From Bacteroidota bacterium (lineage in GTDB: Bacteria; Bacteroidota; Bacteroidia; Chitinophagales; Chitinophagaceae): a DNA stretch of 64,000 nucleotides. Below the pieces are notes generated by a model. The model had not been told where the DNA came from. It ran no database searches and worked only from the letters and a program-made list of their open reading frames with translations. The stretch lies in NCBI GenBank assembly GCA_016715505.1, contig JADJZY010000020.1, positions 23,110 to 87,109 on the forward strand. The letters run 5' to 3'. The position numbers were made by a program, and so were the translations under genes. Positions 18,852 to 28,927 of the stretch are shown here, piece by piece (the first letter of the stretch is position 1; each line of letters opens with the position of its first letter).

Positions 18852-19781
18852 ATGCTGACAGGAGAAAACCTTTTTCAACAAAAAATTGATCAGGAAATAA
18901 AAATTGAAGCCCGCGACTGGATGCCGGAAGAATATCGAAAAACCCTCATCCGCCAGATTTCTCAACATGCACATAGCGAAATTGTGGGCATGCTCCCTGA
19001 AGGCAATTGGATATCAAGAGCTCCGAATCTGCGCCGTAAACTCATCCTTTTAGCAAAGGTGCAGGACGAAGCCGGACATGGCTTATACCTGTACTCAGCA
19101 GCCGAAACATTGGGTATCACCCGCGATGAAATGATTGATCAGTTGCATACCGGCAAAGCCAAATATTCCAGCATCTTTAATTATCCAACCCTGACTTGGG
19201 CCGATATTGGTGCGATTGGCTGGTTGGTAGATGGGGCCGCCATCATGAATCAGGTGATGTTATGCCGCACTTCTTATGGCCCGTATGCCAGAGCCATGGT
19301 TAAAATATGTAAAGAAGAAAGTTTCCACCAACGTCAGGGATATGAATCATTACTGGCCCTCAGCAAAGGCAGCCCCGAACAAAAACAAATGCTTCAGGAT
19401 GCTGTAGACCGCTGGTGGTGGCCATCGATGATGATGTTTGGTCCATCTGATGCGGAAAGCACCAATTCCGAAAAAAGTATGTTGTGGAAAATAAAACGCC
19501 AATCTAACGATGAATTGCGTCAGCGATTTGTAGATGCAACCGTTGATCAGGCCCGCATTTTAGGTGTTACCCTTCCCGATCCGGACTTAAAATGGAACGA
19601 AGAACGAGGGCATTTCGACTTCGGAACTATCAATTGGGATGAATTCTGGAATGTGGTCAAAGGCAATGGCCCTTGCAATAAACAACGCCTGAAAGCCCGT
19701 GTAGATGCCCACGAAAAAGGGCAATGGGTGCGTGATGCCGCAATGGCTTACGCCGAAAAGCGTAAAAAGAAAGTGGCCTGA
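18852..19781 (+). CDS. paaA: Phenylacetyl-CoA 1,2-epoxidase catalytic subunit PaaA
   Basis: 309 aa, full length. Diiron ligands are recognisable: E43 in AHSEIVG, E73-x-x-H76 in QDEAGHG, and E156-x-x-H159 in CKEESFHQ. PaaA is the oxygenase subunit of the PaaABCE complex that epoxidises phenylacetyl-CoA. No paaB, paaC, paaD or paaE follows. Instead a methyltransferase starts at its stop (TGATG). The rest of the complex must be elsewhere, or the gene is an orphan. A related pathway gene, a PcaF/PaaJ-type thiolase, lies 12 kb away at 32226. Confidence 0.93.
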   Translation: MLTGENLFQQKIDQEIKIEARDWMPEEYRKTLIRQISQHAHSEIVGMLPEGNWISRAPNLRRKLILLAKVQDEAGHGLYLYSAAETLGITRDEMIDQLHTGKAKYSSIFNYPTLTWADIGAIGWLVDGAAIMNQVMLCRTSYGPYARAMVKICKEESFHQRQGYESLLALSKGSPEQKQMLQDAVDRWWWPSMMMFGPSDAESTNSEKSMLWKIKRQSNDELRQRFVDATVDQARILGVTLPDPDLKWNEERGHFDFGTINWDEFWNVVKGNGPCNKQRLKARVDAHEKGQWVRDAAMAYAEKRKKKVA

Positions 19782-20587
19782 TGCCGGCAAATACCCGCCC
19801 CGATTACCTGGAGGTGAATCGGGCAAACTGGAACCGTCGGGCCGAAGCCCATCTTCATACCGAATTTTATAATCAGGCTGCTTTCATGCAAGGGAAATCA
19901 TCCCTCATGGACATTGAACGCAATCTCCTTGGTGATATTCAGGGAAAGAAATTGTTGCATTTACAATGTCATTTCGGACAAGACACCCTCTCTCTGGCCC
20001 GCCTGGGCGCCAATGTATGTGGGGTCGATTTGTCGGATCGTGCCATTGAAGAGGCCCGAAACCTGGCAGCACAACTGCACATTCCGGCACAATTTATCTG
20101 CTGCGATTTATACAGTCTGGACCAACATTTAAACGAACAATTCGACATCGTATTTACTTCCTACGGAACGATTGGCTGGTTACCCGATATCCAAAGCTGG
20201 GCAAAGGTGGTATCGCGTTACCTCAAACCGGGTGGGGTTTTTGTTTTTGCCGAATTTCATCCTGCTATGTGGATGTTCGATAATGACTTACAAGATGTGC
20301 GTTATTCCTACTTTAAAACGGATCCCATTGTTGAAATCGACCAGGGTACTTATGCCGATAAAAACACCCAAAACCAATATGAATCCATCACCTGGAATCA
20401 TGGATTGGCCGAGGTCATGCAGGCCCTCCTGCAGGAAGGATTGACTTTAGAAGTTTTTCAGGAATTTGATTATTCTCCCTATCAACTCTCCGATCGGATG
20501 GAAGAGTTCGAGCCCGGAAAATTTCGGTATATCCACCTTGGCAATAAACTCCCCCTCGTTTATGCGCTTCGCATGTTGAAAAAGTAA
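19781..20587 (+). CDS. Class I SAM-dependent methyltransferase
   Basis: 268 aa. Motif I is KLLHLQCHFGQDTLSLARLG, a variant of the VLDLGCGxG glycine loop common in this subfamily. It is followed by VCGVDLSDRAIEEAR (ribose-binding acidic loop), QFICCDLYSL and FDIVFTSYGTIGWL (motif IV). The start overlaps the paaA stop by one base, so it is translated in tandem with paaA. The substrate cannot be told. The proximity to paaA may be coincidental, since this methyltransferase type occurs in many contexts. Confidence 0.8.
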   Translation: MPANTRPDYLEVNRANWNRRAEAHLHTEFYNQAAFMQGKSSLMDIERNLLGDIQGKKLLHLQCHFGQDTLSLARLGANVCGVDLSDRAIEEARNLAAQLHIPAQFICCDLYSLDQHLNEQFDIVFTSYGTIGWLPDIQSWAKVVSRYLKPGGVFVFAEFHPAMWMFDNDLQDVRYSYFKTDPIVEIDQGTYADKNTQNQYESITWNHGLAEVMQALLQEGLTLEVFQEFDYSPYQLSDRMEEFEPGKFRYIHLGNKLPLVYALRMLKK

Positions 20588-20905
20588 AGGGATAGAGCTC
20601 GTCTGACGGCCTGTTGACTCTAAGAAAAATTCTCATTTATACCATTTCTCTCCAAAGACGAACGAACTACTCAATAAAACACCGTCCTACTTTAGATATT
20701 GGCAAAAAATCATCATCATTTCATTGGCATTTTCGGCCTTTGCTCTTTTGTATACCAGACTTTGTCTCGTTCAAAGGACGAGACAAGTTTCCGAAGCCGA
20801 AACAAGCCATTTCATGGCTTTCAGGTTAACCTAAAATTCCAAAAATTTCGTCAGCCAAATTACTCGTCAAAAGACGAGACAAAATTTGGGTTAAGAAAAT
20901 TTGAA

Positions 20906-20978
20906 ATCGAGCGTAGCCTGCTTCCGGTGTTCGAGCCGAAGCCAAAGCGAAGCAAGTTTCGGAAGTAGGCCGCTCGAT
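20906..20978. repeat. Long imperfect hairpin (REP-like)
   Basis: An outer 8-bp stem atcgagcg / cgctcgat and an inner 11-bp stem (gcctgcttccg / cggaagtaggc, one G-U pair) enclose a smaller gaagc...gcgaagc region. About 73 bases in total. Confidence 0.6.
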
Positions 20979-21020
20979 GAAGCACTTAGCCTAAAGAGTA
21001 ACAGCCTTGAATTTTTGGCT

Positions 21021-21048
21021 CCACCTTTTGTTTCAAGACAAAAGGTGG
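21021..21048. repeat. Perfect 11-bp stem-loop
   Basis: ccaccttttgt / acaaaaggtgg with loop ttcaag. Part of the repeat cluster; it has no T-tract suited to termination. Confidence 0.6.
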
Positions 21049-21343
21049 AAAACAAGAATAATGACAATGTCCGACTCCGGAAATCACGGTCTGATTTTAA
21101 TCCTTCAGAATTACAAGCGACCGAGACAAAATAATAGATCATCTACTTATTTACAACTTGTTACAGCAAGTTAGAGTGATTTCATACCTGCAATCCCTAT
21201 TAATTAGAAAACGTCTATTGTCACGGCATTTGACATAAAGGTCTCGTCCAAAGACGAACGAACTACTTGATATTTCGATTCGCTCTTATTTCAATTGAAA
21301 TCGACAATTTGAGATAAAGTGCAAACCTTATCTTTGCACCCTT

Positions 21344-23980
21344 ATGGAATTGTCAAAAAATTTTAACCCGCAGGAAGCGGAAACGAAATGGTATCAACAA
21401 TGGTTAGATCAGGGTTTGTTTGCATCTACTCCCAACGAAAAACCAGCCTACACCATCGTCATCCCTCCACCCAATGTTACCGGTGTTTTACATATGGGTC
21501 ATGCCCTGAATAATTCCGTACAGGACGTGCTGATTCGTTATGCCCGACTCAAAGGTTTTAATACCTGCTGGGTTCCGGGTACCGACCATGCCTCCATTGC
21601 CACCGAAGCCAAAGTGGTTGCCATGCTCCGCGAACAAGGCATTGACAAAAACAGCCTCAGCCGCGAAGAATTCTTAAAATATGCCTGGGAGTGGAAAGAA
21701 AAATATGGTGGCATCATTTTACAACAACTCAAAAAATTAGGTTGCGCCCTCGATTGGAAACGAACGGCCTTCACCATGGATCCGGATTATTATGAAGCGG
21801 TGATTGATGTGTTCATCGACCTGTATCAAAAAGGCCTGATTTATCGCGGTGTGAAAATGATCAATTGGGACCCCAAAGCCAAAACAGCCCTCAGCGATGA
21901 GGAGGTGAACCACAAAGAAGTCAACAGCAAACTCTATTACGTTCAATACAAGCTGGAAGAAACCCAGGCAGACGGAACTCAACACATCACAGTCGCCACA
22001 GTGCGCCCCGAAACCATACTCGGCGACGTGGCCATTTGTGTACACCCCGAAGATCCCCGTTACACCAATCTGATTGGAAAATATTGTTTTGTACCCCTCA
22101 TCAATCGTCGCATTCCGATTATTGCCGACGAATATATTGATATGGCTTTCGGTACCGGATGCCTGAAGGTGACACCGGCCCATGATATCAACGACTACAA
22201 TCTGGGTTTAAAACATCAGCTCGAAGTGATAGATACCCTCAATGAAGATGGTACCCTCAGCGAAGCCGCCGGAATGTACGTGGGTGAGGATCGTTTTGAT
22301 GTCCGTAAAAAAATCATTGTCGATTTACAAGCCCTGAATCAGGTCGAAAAAATTGAAGATTATAAAAATCAGGTGGGCTTCAGCGAACGCACCGATGCGG
22401 TGATTGAACCCCGCCTCTCGATGCAATGGTGGTGTAAAATGGATGGACTGGCCAAACCGGCCCTCGATGTGGTGATGCAGGATGATATCAAATTCTATCC
22501 GGCCAAGTTCAAAAATACTTACCGCCATTGGATGGAAAATATCAAGGACTGGTGTGTGAGCCGGCAATTGCGCTGGGGACACCGTATTCCGGCCTGGTAC
22601 GATGAACAAGGCAGAATGGTGGTTGCCAAAACCGAAGCAGAAGCCCGCGAAATATTCGGGTCTAACTATACTGATTTTAAAGCCGATGCCGCCTTACGTC
22701 AGGATGATGATGTTTTGGACACCTGGTTCTCTTCCTGGCTATGGCCCATGGAAGTATTTGGCTGGAATAAAAACAAATCGCAAAACGCAGAACTAAACTA
22801 TTATTATCCGACTGCGACTTTGGTGACTGCTCCCGAAATTATTTTTTTCTGGGTGGCCCGAATGATTATGGCCGGACTCGAATACCGGCAACAAATTCCT
22901 TTTCAACAGGTGTACTTTACCGGTATTGTGCGCGATAAACAAGGCCGAAAAATGAGTAAATCCTTGGGTAATTCGCCCGACTTACTCGGACTCATCGATC
23001 AGTTTGGAGCCGATGCCGTGCGTTTTGGCGTGCTCATCTCTTCACCGGCAGGCAATGATTTGCTCTTCGATGAAGCCGGTTTGGAACAAGGGCGTATGTT
23101 TGGCAACAAACTCTGGAATGCACTCAAACTCCTGCAAATTCTCCGTCAGAAAGAACGCAGCGAAAAACAGGAAAATACGTTTGCATCTGACTGGTTCGAA
23201 GCACGTTTATCGGAAGTACAACATTGGGTAGAACAGGATATCAAAGAATTTAAACTCAGAGAGGCCCTCAAAAAAATATACTCCCTTATTTGGGACGACT
23301 ATTGTAGCTGGTATCTCGAATGGATTAAGCCGGGTATGGATGAGCCCATGGATGCCCGACAAATAGAACAAGCCGGACGATATTTTGAAGAGTTGATGAA
23401 ATTATTACATCCCTTCATGCCATTTATCACCGAAGAGATTTACGCCGTATTGGATCCGGAACGAAAGTCATTTATTCTGGAAAGCGGCATCAACACAGGC
23501 ACAACAGCCGACAAAAGTTTGTTGCAAAAAGGCGAGTGGCTCAAAGCGATTATTACAGCCGTGCGTGATTTACGGGTGAAACAACAACTCAAACCAAAAG
23601 ATCCGATTCGTTTATACCTGCCAGAAAGTTTTCGTGCACAACTGGAAGACCTGCTTCCGGTACTGCTGCGTCAGGTATTTGCCGAGGAAGTATTATTTGC
23701 CCAAAGTGCCCCTGAATCGGGCGTGGCATTTATGGTAGATACCCTGCAGTGTTATATCACCTTCGAGCAGGAAGTGGACAGTGAAAAAATGATAGCCGAT
23801 CTGCAAAAAGATTACGACTACTTAAAAGGCTTTTTAAACAGCATTGAAAAAAAGCTGAGCAACGAAAAATTTGTACAGAATGCCAAAGCGGAAGTTGTTG
23901 AAGCAGAGTTAAAAAAGAAAAATGATGCCATCGAAAAAATGCGCCTTATTGAAGAAAACCTTAACTTGCTGCGTAAATAA
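21344..23980 (+). CDS. valS: Valyl-tRNA synthetase
   Basis: 878 aa, full length and uninterrupted. Class I signatures: the HIGH-type motif HMGH at 50-53 in PPPNVTGVLHMGH, and KMSKS at 536-540. The editing domain lies between them (TVRPETILGDVAICVHP, GTGCLKVTPAHD). The anticodon-binding domain follows, and the C-terminal ~70 residues form the tRNA-contacting coiled coil (LQKDYDYLKGFLNSIEKKLS...). It charges tRNA-Val in the cytoplasm. It is likely monocistronic, since the palindromic spacer precedes it. Confidence 0.97.
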   Translation: MELSKNFNPQEAETKWYQQWLDQGLFASTPNEKPAYTIVIPPPNVTGVLHMGHALNNSVQDVLIRYARLKGFNTCWVPGTDHASIATEAKVVAMLREQGIDKNSLSREEFLKYAWEWKEKYGGIILQQLKKLGCALDWKRTAFTMDPDYYEAVIDVFIDLYQKGLIYRGVKMINWDPKAKTALSDEEVNHKEVNSKLYYVQYKLEETQADGTQHITVATVRPETILGDVAICVHPEDPRYTNLIGKYCFVPLINRRIPIIADEYIDMAFGTGCLKVTPAHDINDYNLGLKHQLEVIDTLNEDGTLSEAAGMYVGEDRFDVRKKIIVDLQALNQVEKIEDYKNQVGFSERTDAVIEPRLSMQWWCKMDGLAKPALDVVMQDDIKFYPAKFKNTYRHWMENIKDWCVSRQLRWGHRIPAWYDEQGRMVVAKTEAEAREIFGSNYTDFKADAALRQDDDVLDTWFSSWLWPMEVFGWNKNKSQNAELNYYYPTATLVTAPEIIFFWVARMIMAGLEYRQQIPFQQVYFTGIVRDKQGRKMSKSLGNSPDLLGLIDQFGADAVRFGVLISSPAGNDLLFDEAGLEQGRMFGNKLWNALKLLQILRQKERSEKQENTFASDWFEARLSEVQHWVEQDIKEFKLREALKKIYSLIWDDYCSWYLEWIKPGMDEPMDARQIEQAGRYFEELMKLLHPFMPFITEEIYAVLDPERKSFILESGINTGTTADKSLLQKGEWLKAIITAVRDLRVKQQLKPKDPIRLYLPESFRAQLEDLLPVLLRQVFAEEVLFAQSAPESGVAFMVDTLQCYITFEQEVDSEKMIADLQKDYDYLKGFLNSIEKKLSNEKFVQNAKAEVVEAELKKKNDAIEKMRLIEENLNLLRK

Positions 23981-24037
23981 CACGGCATCAGGCAGCCACC
24001 TGGCACCACTTGCCGGAATCTGTCAATCAATTGAGTT

Positions 24038-24496
24038 ATGAAAAAATGGTCCATGGCATCGGTTTTAGGAATACTCTTTTTACTGAGTGCTTTTGCTCCC
24101 GTGGGCAATGAACAACGCCCTAAAGTCAAGTATCAATATAAAGGCTATTTAGCTTGCAGCCTCTCCGACTCGCAGCAGGTAGATAAATTGGTATTTGATG
24201 AGTTAGTCCTCAAACCTCTTTGTGCCAAAGACAGTGCCGGTAATCAACTCAAGGTAGAAAGTTTTAATATCACCTGGGCCGAACGGGGATTGTATCAGGA
24301 TTCAACAGGCCTGCCCATTATTTATACCGATTATACTGTGGGCAGCTTTAACGGCGATGCCATTCCGACTGATTGGTCCGAATCTTTCCGCGACCGCTCC
24401 TACAAAGGTGATACCGTTTACTTTGATCGTATCATGGTAAAAACCCCCGACAATAAAACGCAGTTGTGTAAGCCCTTGAAGATTGTGATACGGTAG
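24038..24496 (+). CDS. Exported hypothetical protein
   Basis: 152 aa with a signal peptide (MKKWSMASVLGILFLLSAFAPVG). The mature part is beta-rich (KVKYQYKGYLACSLSDSQQV; DKLVFDELVLKPLCAKD; VYFDRIMVKTPDN) and ends KPLKIVIR. The last block resembles the small beta domains seen at the end of gliding protein GldM, but I cannot assign the family. It has two or three cysteines and no lipobox. It lies 57 bases after valS on the same strand. Confidence 0.55.
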   Translation: MKKWSMASVLGILFLLSAFAPVGNEQRPKVKYQYKGYLACSLSDSQQVDKLVFDELVLKPLCAKDSAGNQLKVESFNITWAERGLYQDSTGLPIIYTDYTVGSFNGDAIPTDWSESFRDRSYKGDTVYFDRIMVKTPDNKTQLCKPLKIVIR

Positions 24497-24857
24497 GGGG
24501 GATACTACCATTATCTTTTTTAAAATGGGAAATACCATTTAAAGCTCCAACATTTATCCAAAAAATATGGGTATTTTAGATTTTAATTGTAACAACAATA
24601 ATATTTAACTCCGAAATGAAGAAATTTAAGTTTATGGATTGATATATCGTTTTAAGGTAGCCTATCGCAATTCAGTTTCAGCTTTTGATTAATTAGTGTT
24701 GGCTATCATAATTATATTCAACCGTGTAAAAACAAAAGCATTCAATAAATCTGAGAGAGGCCGCAAGAATACAATCATTCCCTGATGATTATTTCGTTAA
24801 AGGAATTAGGACAACCAACGACAAACAAGTATTGCTTATATATTAATTAAGTAAAAA
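24497..24857. other. AT-rich spacer before the Nudix/helicase operon
   Basis: No gene seen. Weak inverted sequences at 24485-24500 (ggtag/ctacc) and 24525-24542 (aaatgg/ccattt) could end the upstream transcript. The promoter of the following operon should lie in 24700-24850. Confidence 0.4.
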
Positions 24858-25244
24858 ATGATGAATCTTTACGTAAGCTGTGCAATTATTGAAAATGAAG
24901 ATACTGTACTTGTCGTTCAAAGAAGTTCAACTATGAGCCATCCTTTAAAGTGGGAGTTCCCAGGAGGTAAAATCGAAAATGGAGAGACAGAAGAAGAATG
25001 CATTACTCGTGAAATTAAAGAAGAATTGAATTTAGAAATTGAAGTTTCAAAAAGGTTGTGCCATTCAATATTTCATTATCCAAATTTTTCGATTGAATTG
25101 ATTCCTTTCTTAGCAAAACAAATTGGAGGTCAAATTATGCTTAATGAACATTCCGATTATAAATATATCGAAAAAGACGAATTATTGAATTTAGATTGGG
25201 CTGAGGCAGACATTTCAATAGTAAAAGAATATTTGAACTTATGA
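24858..25244 (+). CDS. Nudix hydrolase (MutT/8-oxo-dGTPase type)
   Basis: 128 aa. The complete Nudix box is at residues 37-59 (GKIENGETEEECITREIKEE...), with the catalytic REIKEE, preceded by WEFPGG as in MutT. The protein begins MMNLYVSCAIIENEDTVLVV, the usual first strand. It hydrolyses nucleoside diphosphates linked to X, probably (deoxy)nucleotides such as 8-oxo-dGTP. Its stop overlaps the start of the large helicase gene by four bases (ATGA), so it is translationally coupled to that gene. This makes it a working part of the system rather than a stray housekeeping gene. Confidence 0.88.
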   Translation: MMNLYVSCAIIENEDTVLVVQRSSTMSHPLKWEFPGGKIENGETEEECITREIKEELNLEIEVSKRLCHSIFHYPNFSIELIPFLAKQIGGQIMLNEHSDYKYIEKDELLNLDWAEADISIVKEYLNL

Positions 25245-28200
25245 ACCAAGGCATTTACGAAGAATTAGTAACACAATTAGTCTCAAACAAGATTAACGAG
25301 CTCAATAAAGATACTTATTATGTCAACAAATCTAAGATTGACAAGGAAGAGGCCTCCATCATCATATCACGACATTTATCTAGAACCATCAAAGGAGCTC
25401 TTGAAGTATTAAAAGGGGAACATCAAATTGAGCATCAAATAGAAGTAGCAAATAAAATTATTCAATTTTTAAAAGTTGAACTAAGGAACAATGAATTTGA
25501 CAGGGATTTAATTGAAAGTGAAGGTGAAATTTTAAAAGCGGTTTTTACGAAAATTGATGCACATTTTACTGATTTAGATTTGCATCTAAAGGAAATCACA
25601 CCTTATACTAGATTAACCCATTCCGAACTTTTCACTGGTGGAAGTAATACAGGACTTTCTTTGGAAAGTGAACTCAAAAAAGAAATTCTTTCATCAAACA
25701 GAATTGATTTACTTGTATCGTTTATCAAATTCAAGGGCATTATTATTTTGGAGCGTGAGCTTAAGGAATTTACCCAAAGAGGTGGTCAGTTGAGGATTAT
25801 TACAACAACCTACATGGGTGCTTCTGATTATAAAGCCATTCAATTGCTTTCTAAGTTAGAAAACACAGAAGTGAAAATCTCATATAACACAGGAAACGAA
25901 AGACTTCACGCTAAAGCATACTTGTTTTACAGAAACACAGGTTTTCACACAGGCTATATAGGCTCTTCAAATTTTTCAAGGTCTGCATTAACAGATGGAC
26001 TAGAATGGAATGTAAAAATAACTACACAGGAAGTTGGTCATATCATTGACAAGTTTCAAAAAACTTTTGATTCCTATTGGCAAAGCGATGATTTTGAAAT
26101 TTTGACGACAACATTCATAAAGAAAAACTTATAGAATCATTAAACAAAGGGAAAACAACCACAGTAGGGGCAACAATCCCTTCCGCCTTTTTCGATTTAA
26201 AACCTTATCCTTTTCAAAATGAAATTCTTGAAAAATTAGAAGTTGAAAGAACTGTTCATAATAGATATAGAAATCTTGTTGTAGCCGCAACAGGAACAGG
26301 AAAAACGGTGATTTCTGCTTTTGATTACAAGAAATTTAAAAAAGAAAATAAATCAGCAAAACTTCTTTTTTTAACACATCGAAAGGAAATACTGGAACAA
26401 GCACTTACCACATTTCAAGGGGTTTTGAGGGATAACAACTTTGGTGAACTTTGGGTAGACGGAAAAGTGCCCACAAACTATGAAAATGTTTTCGCTTCTA
26501 TTCAAACGCTAAACAACAGACTTGAAAATCTGGAGTTATCAAAGGAATTTTTTGACTTTATCATTATTGATGAGTGTCACCATTTAACTGCTTCGTCATA
26601 CAGAGGAATAATCAACTATTTTAACCCTAAAATTTTGTTAGGACTAACTGCCACACCTGAAAGAATGGACGGTGGAGATATAAAAGAAGATTTTCATCAT
26701 AGAATTGCAGCTGAGATTCGATTGCCAGAGGCATTGAATAGAAAATTGTTATGTCCATTTCAATATTTTGGAATTTCAGACAGCGTTGATTTGACAAAAG
26801 TTAATTGGGAAAGAGGGCGATATATACCAAGTGAATTAAGTAATATTTACACTGGTAATGATAGACGTGTTGGTGAGATAATTTCTTCACTTAGAAATAC
26901 ACCAAAGATTATAATGAAGTTAGAGCTCTAGGCTTTTGTGTTACCATTGAACATGCCAAATTTATGGCTGAAAAATTCTCTATGGCTGGTTTTAAAGCTG
27001 ATTATTTAGCTAGTACAAATACTCAAAATAGAGATGTTGTCAGAAATCAACTTCAGAAAAAGAAATCAATTATTTGTTTGTGGTTGATATTTTTAATGAA
27101 GGGATTGACATTCCTGAAATTGACACTGTTCTATTTTTAAGACCAACCGAAAGTTTAACTGTTTTCTTGCAACAACTGGGAAGAGGCCTGAGATTAGCAG
27201 AAGGAAAAGAATGTTTAACCGTTCTTGATTTTGTAGGCAATGCAAGACCTGAATATAATTTTGAGAATAAATTCAGGGCCTTAATCGGCAAAACTTCAAC
27301 ACCTATGAAAAAAGAGGTTGAAGACAACTTTCCTCATTTGCCACTTGGCAGTTCTATTGTTTTGGAGAAAAAGGCAAAAGAAATAATACTCAGCAATATC
27401 ATTGCAGCAACGTCACTAAACCAAAACCAACTCCTTCAAAAAATTCAAACGTTTCAAAACCAAACAACACTACCATTGAATCTTAGAAATTTCTCCGATT
27501 TCTACGAGATTCCCTTACAATTGATTTACAAGAAAAACAGAATTTTTGGATGGAAACGATTTTGCCAAATGGCAAATCTTTTAGATAATTTCTCAACTGA
27601 GAATGAAAATCAAATTTTGTCTGCAATTAAAAATAAATGGCTTTCAACCGCTTCAAGTAGTTATTTCAGTTTTATTTTAAAACTCGCAAAAGAAGGTTTT
27701 CAAATAAGAATTGATGACTTATCTGAAATTGATCAATCTATGGCATTAATGCTACACTATGATGTTTGGCAAAATGCAGGAGGTTTTAAATCTCTTGAAG
27801 ACTCCATAAGAAAAATTGGGGAAAACAAAGTTTTGGTTGATGAAATCATTGAATTTATGGAGATATTGATTGACAAAATTGACTTCAAAGAAGTGGATAT
27901 AGACTTACCTTATCACGAACCGCTTAAATTGCACGCACGCTATACAAGAGATCAAATTCTTACGGCATTCGGTTTGAGTAGTTTTGAGAGAAAATCGCCT
28001 AATAGAGAAGGTATAGCAGAAAATACTAAACTCAATACAGAGCTACTATTCATAAATTTGGTCAAATCAGAGGAAGATTTTTCACCAACAACTATGTATG
28101 ATGACTATGCTGTTAATGAACGCCTGTTTCATTGGCAAAGTCAAAATTCAGCCGGACCAGAAACCCCTAAGGGGAAATCATATATTACTCACAAACAAAA

Positions 28201-28393
28201 AGACAAAAAGATTTTACTTTTTGTGAGAGAAAAAGCAAGTGATGAATTTGGAAATACAATGGGCTATGTGTTTATTGGAGAAGGCTCGATAAGTCGTCAT
28301 TATGGATCTAAACCAATGAGTATTGAATGGGAATTGAATGAACCAATGCCTCATTATCTGTGGAAGGATGCAGCAAAGTTGAGAGTTGGTTGA
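25241..28393 (+). CDS. PLD-nuclease / DEAD-box helicase / DUF3427 fusion, three frameshifts
   Basis: Restored length is ~1,050 aa. The N-terminal part (25241-26134) ends in a phospholipase-D-like domain with the HxK motif in RLHAKAYLFYR and GSSNFSRSAL after it. The helicase follows: Walker A AATGTGKT (~26285-26308), Walker B DECHH, LTATPERMDGG, then C-terminal motifs FNEGIDIPEIDTVLFLRPT and QQLGRGLRL. The rest is a DUF3427 domain ending about 28390. Breaks near 26117, 26893 and 27060 are each repaired by one homopolymer base (T, A, A), so it is likely intact. This fusion resembles restriction or defence-type helicases that combine nucleic-acid unwinding with PLD cleavage. It is coupled upstream to the Nudix gene and downstream to an 81-aa gene. 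Confidence 0.85.
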
Positions 28394-28637
28394 TGACAAA
28401 ATTTAAAAAATATATAATTATGACAAACTTCTGGATAAAAGACCAAGCTCATCAAGAAATAATTACAAAAACACTAATACCTAATAAGGGTAAATTTAAT
28501 GTTTTGCTAACTATTATAATTCTAATATAAAATCTGATCAGAATTCAATTATAAAAAAAGAACAAGTTAAGGAGCAGGCATTAATAAAGGCATATGAATC
28601 AATTAAGAAGTTAAAGAAATTTGGCATTAAGGCTTAA
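28393..28637 (+). CDS. 81-aa small protein, third gene of the Nudix/helicase operon, one frameshift
   Basis: The ATG overlaps the helicase stop (TGATG). The first frame reads MTKFKKYIIMTNFWIKDQ and stops after 45 codons. Adding one T in AATGTTTT(T)GCTAAC continues it to ANYYNSNIKSDQNS and then KAYESIKKLKKFGIKA, ending at 28637. The protein is basic, helix-prone at its C-terminus, and has no known domain. The tight overlap and the reading-frame repair by a single homopolymer base support a real gene. It may be an accessory or regulatory subunit. Function unknown. Confidence 0.5.
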
Positions 28638-28927
28638 ATCAGATTCCTTGCATCATCATTGCGATTTCCCAAATACCCCCACTACAAGCCACTTCAACAC
28701 CCCACCCCACCCAAGCCGCGATGACTTGCATAGGATCTTTAGCCAGGCCGCCCAACTATTAAATTCAAAATTGAAACCCAAGCGTTCAATAACCTAAGCG
28801 TGCTACTCAATTGTAAAAAGTCAATGCATCCAATCTACCTTATCTTTACTTGAATATAAGACCGTTGCAAAAGAATGAAACAGTCTCATTTGAATACCTG
28901 TATCTCAATAATCTCTACCTTCAAAAA

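Larger units (their letters stand above)
20588..21343. repeat. Palindrome-rich spacer with direct and inverted repeats
   Basis: A 21-base direct repeat (tccaaagacgaacgaactac plus t) occurs at 20651-20671 and 21247-21267. Between the copies are stem-loops of one family: gtctcgt/acgagac around 20764-20785 and ctcgtc/gacgag around 20864-20880. Neither strand holds a convincing gene, although several short frames are open. The outer repeats and internal palindromes suggest a non-coding mobile or REP-like element, but terminal target duplications are not clear. Confidence 0.55.

Noticed and set aside
20891..21142. Overlapping ORFs on both strands in the palindromic spacer
   Set aside because: They are caused by the hairpins, have repetitive composition, and match no protein pattern.
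28660..28740. Minus-strand 30-codon ORF (MQVIAAWVGWGVEVACSGGI)
   Set aside because: Too short, with unusual composition and no supporting signals.
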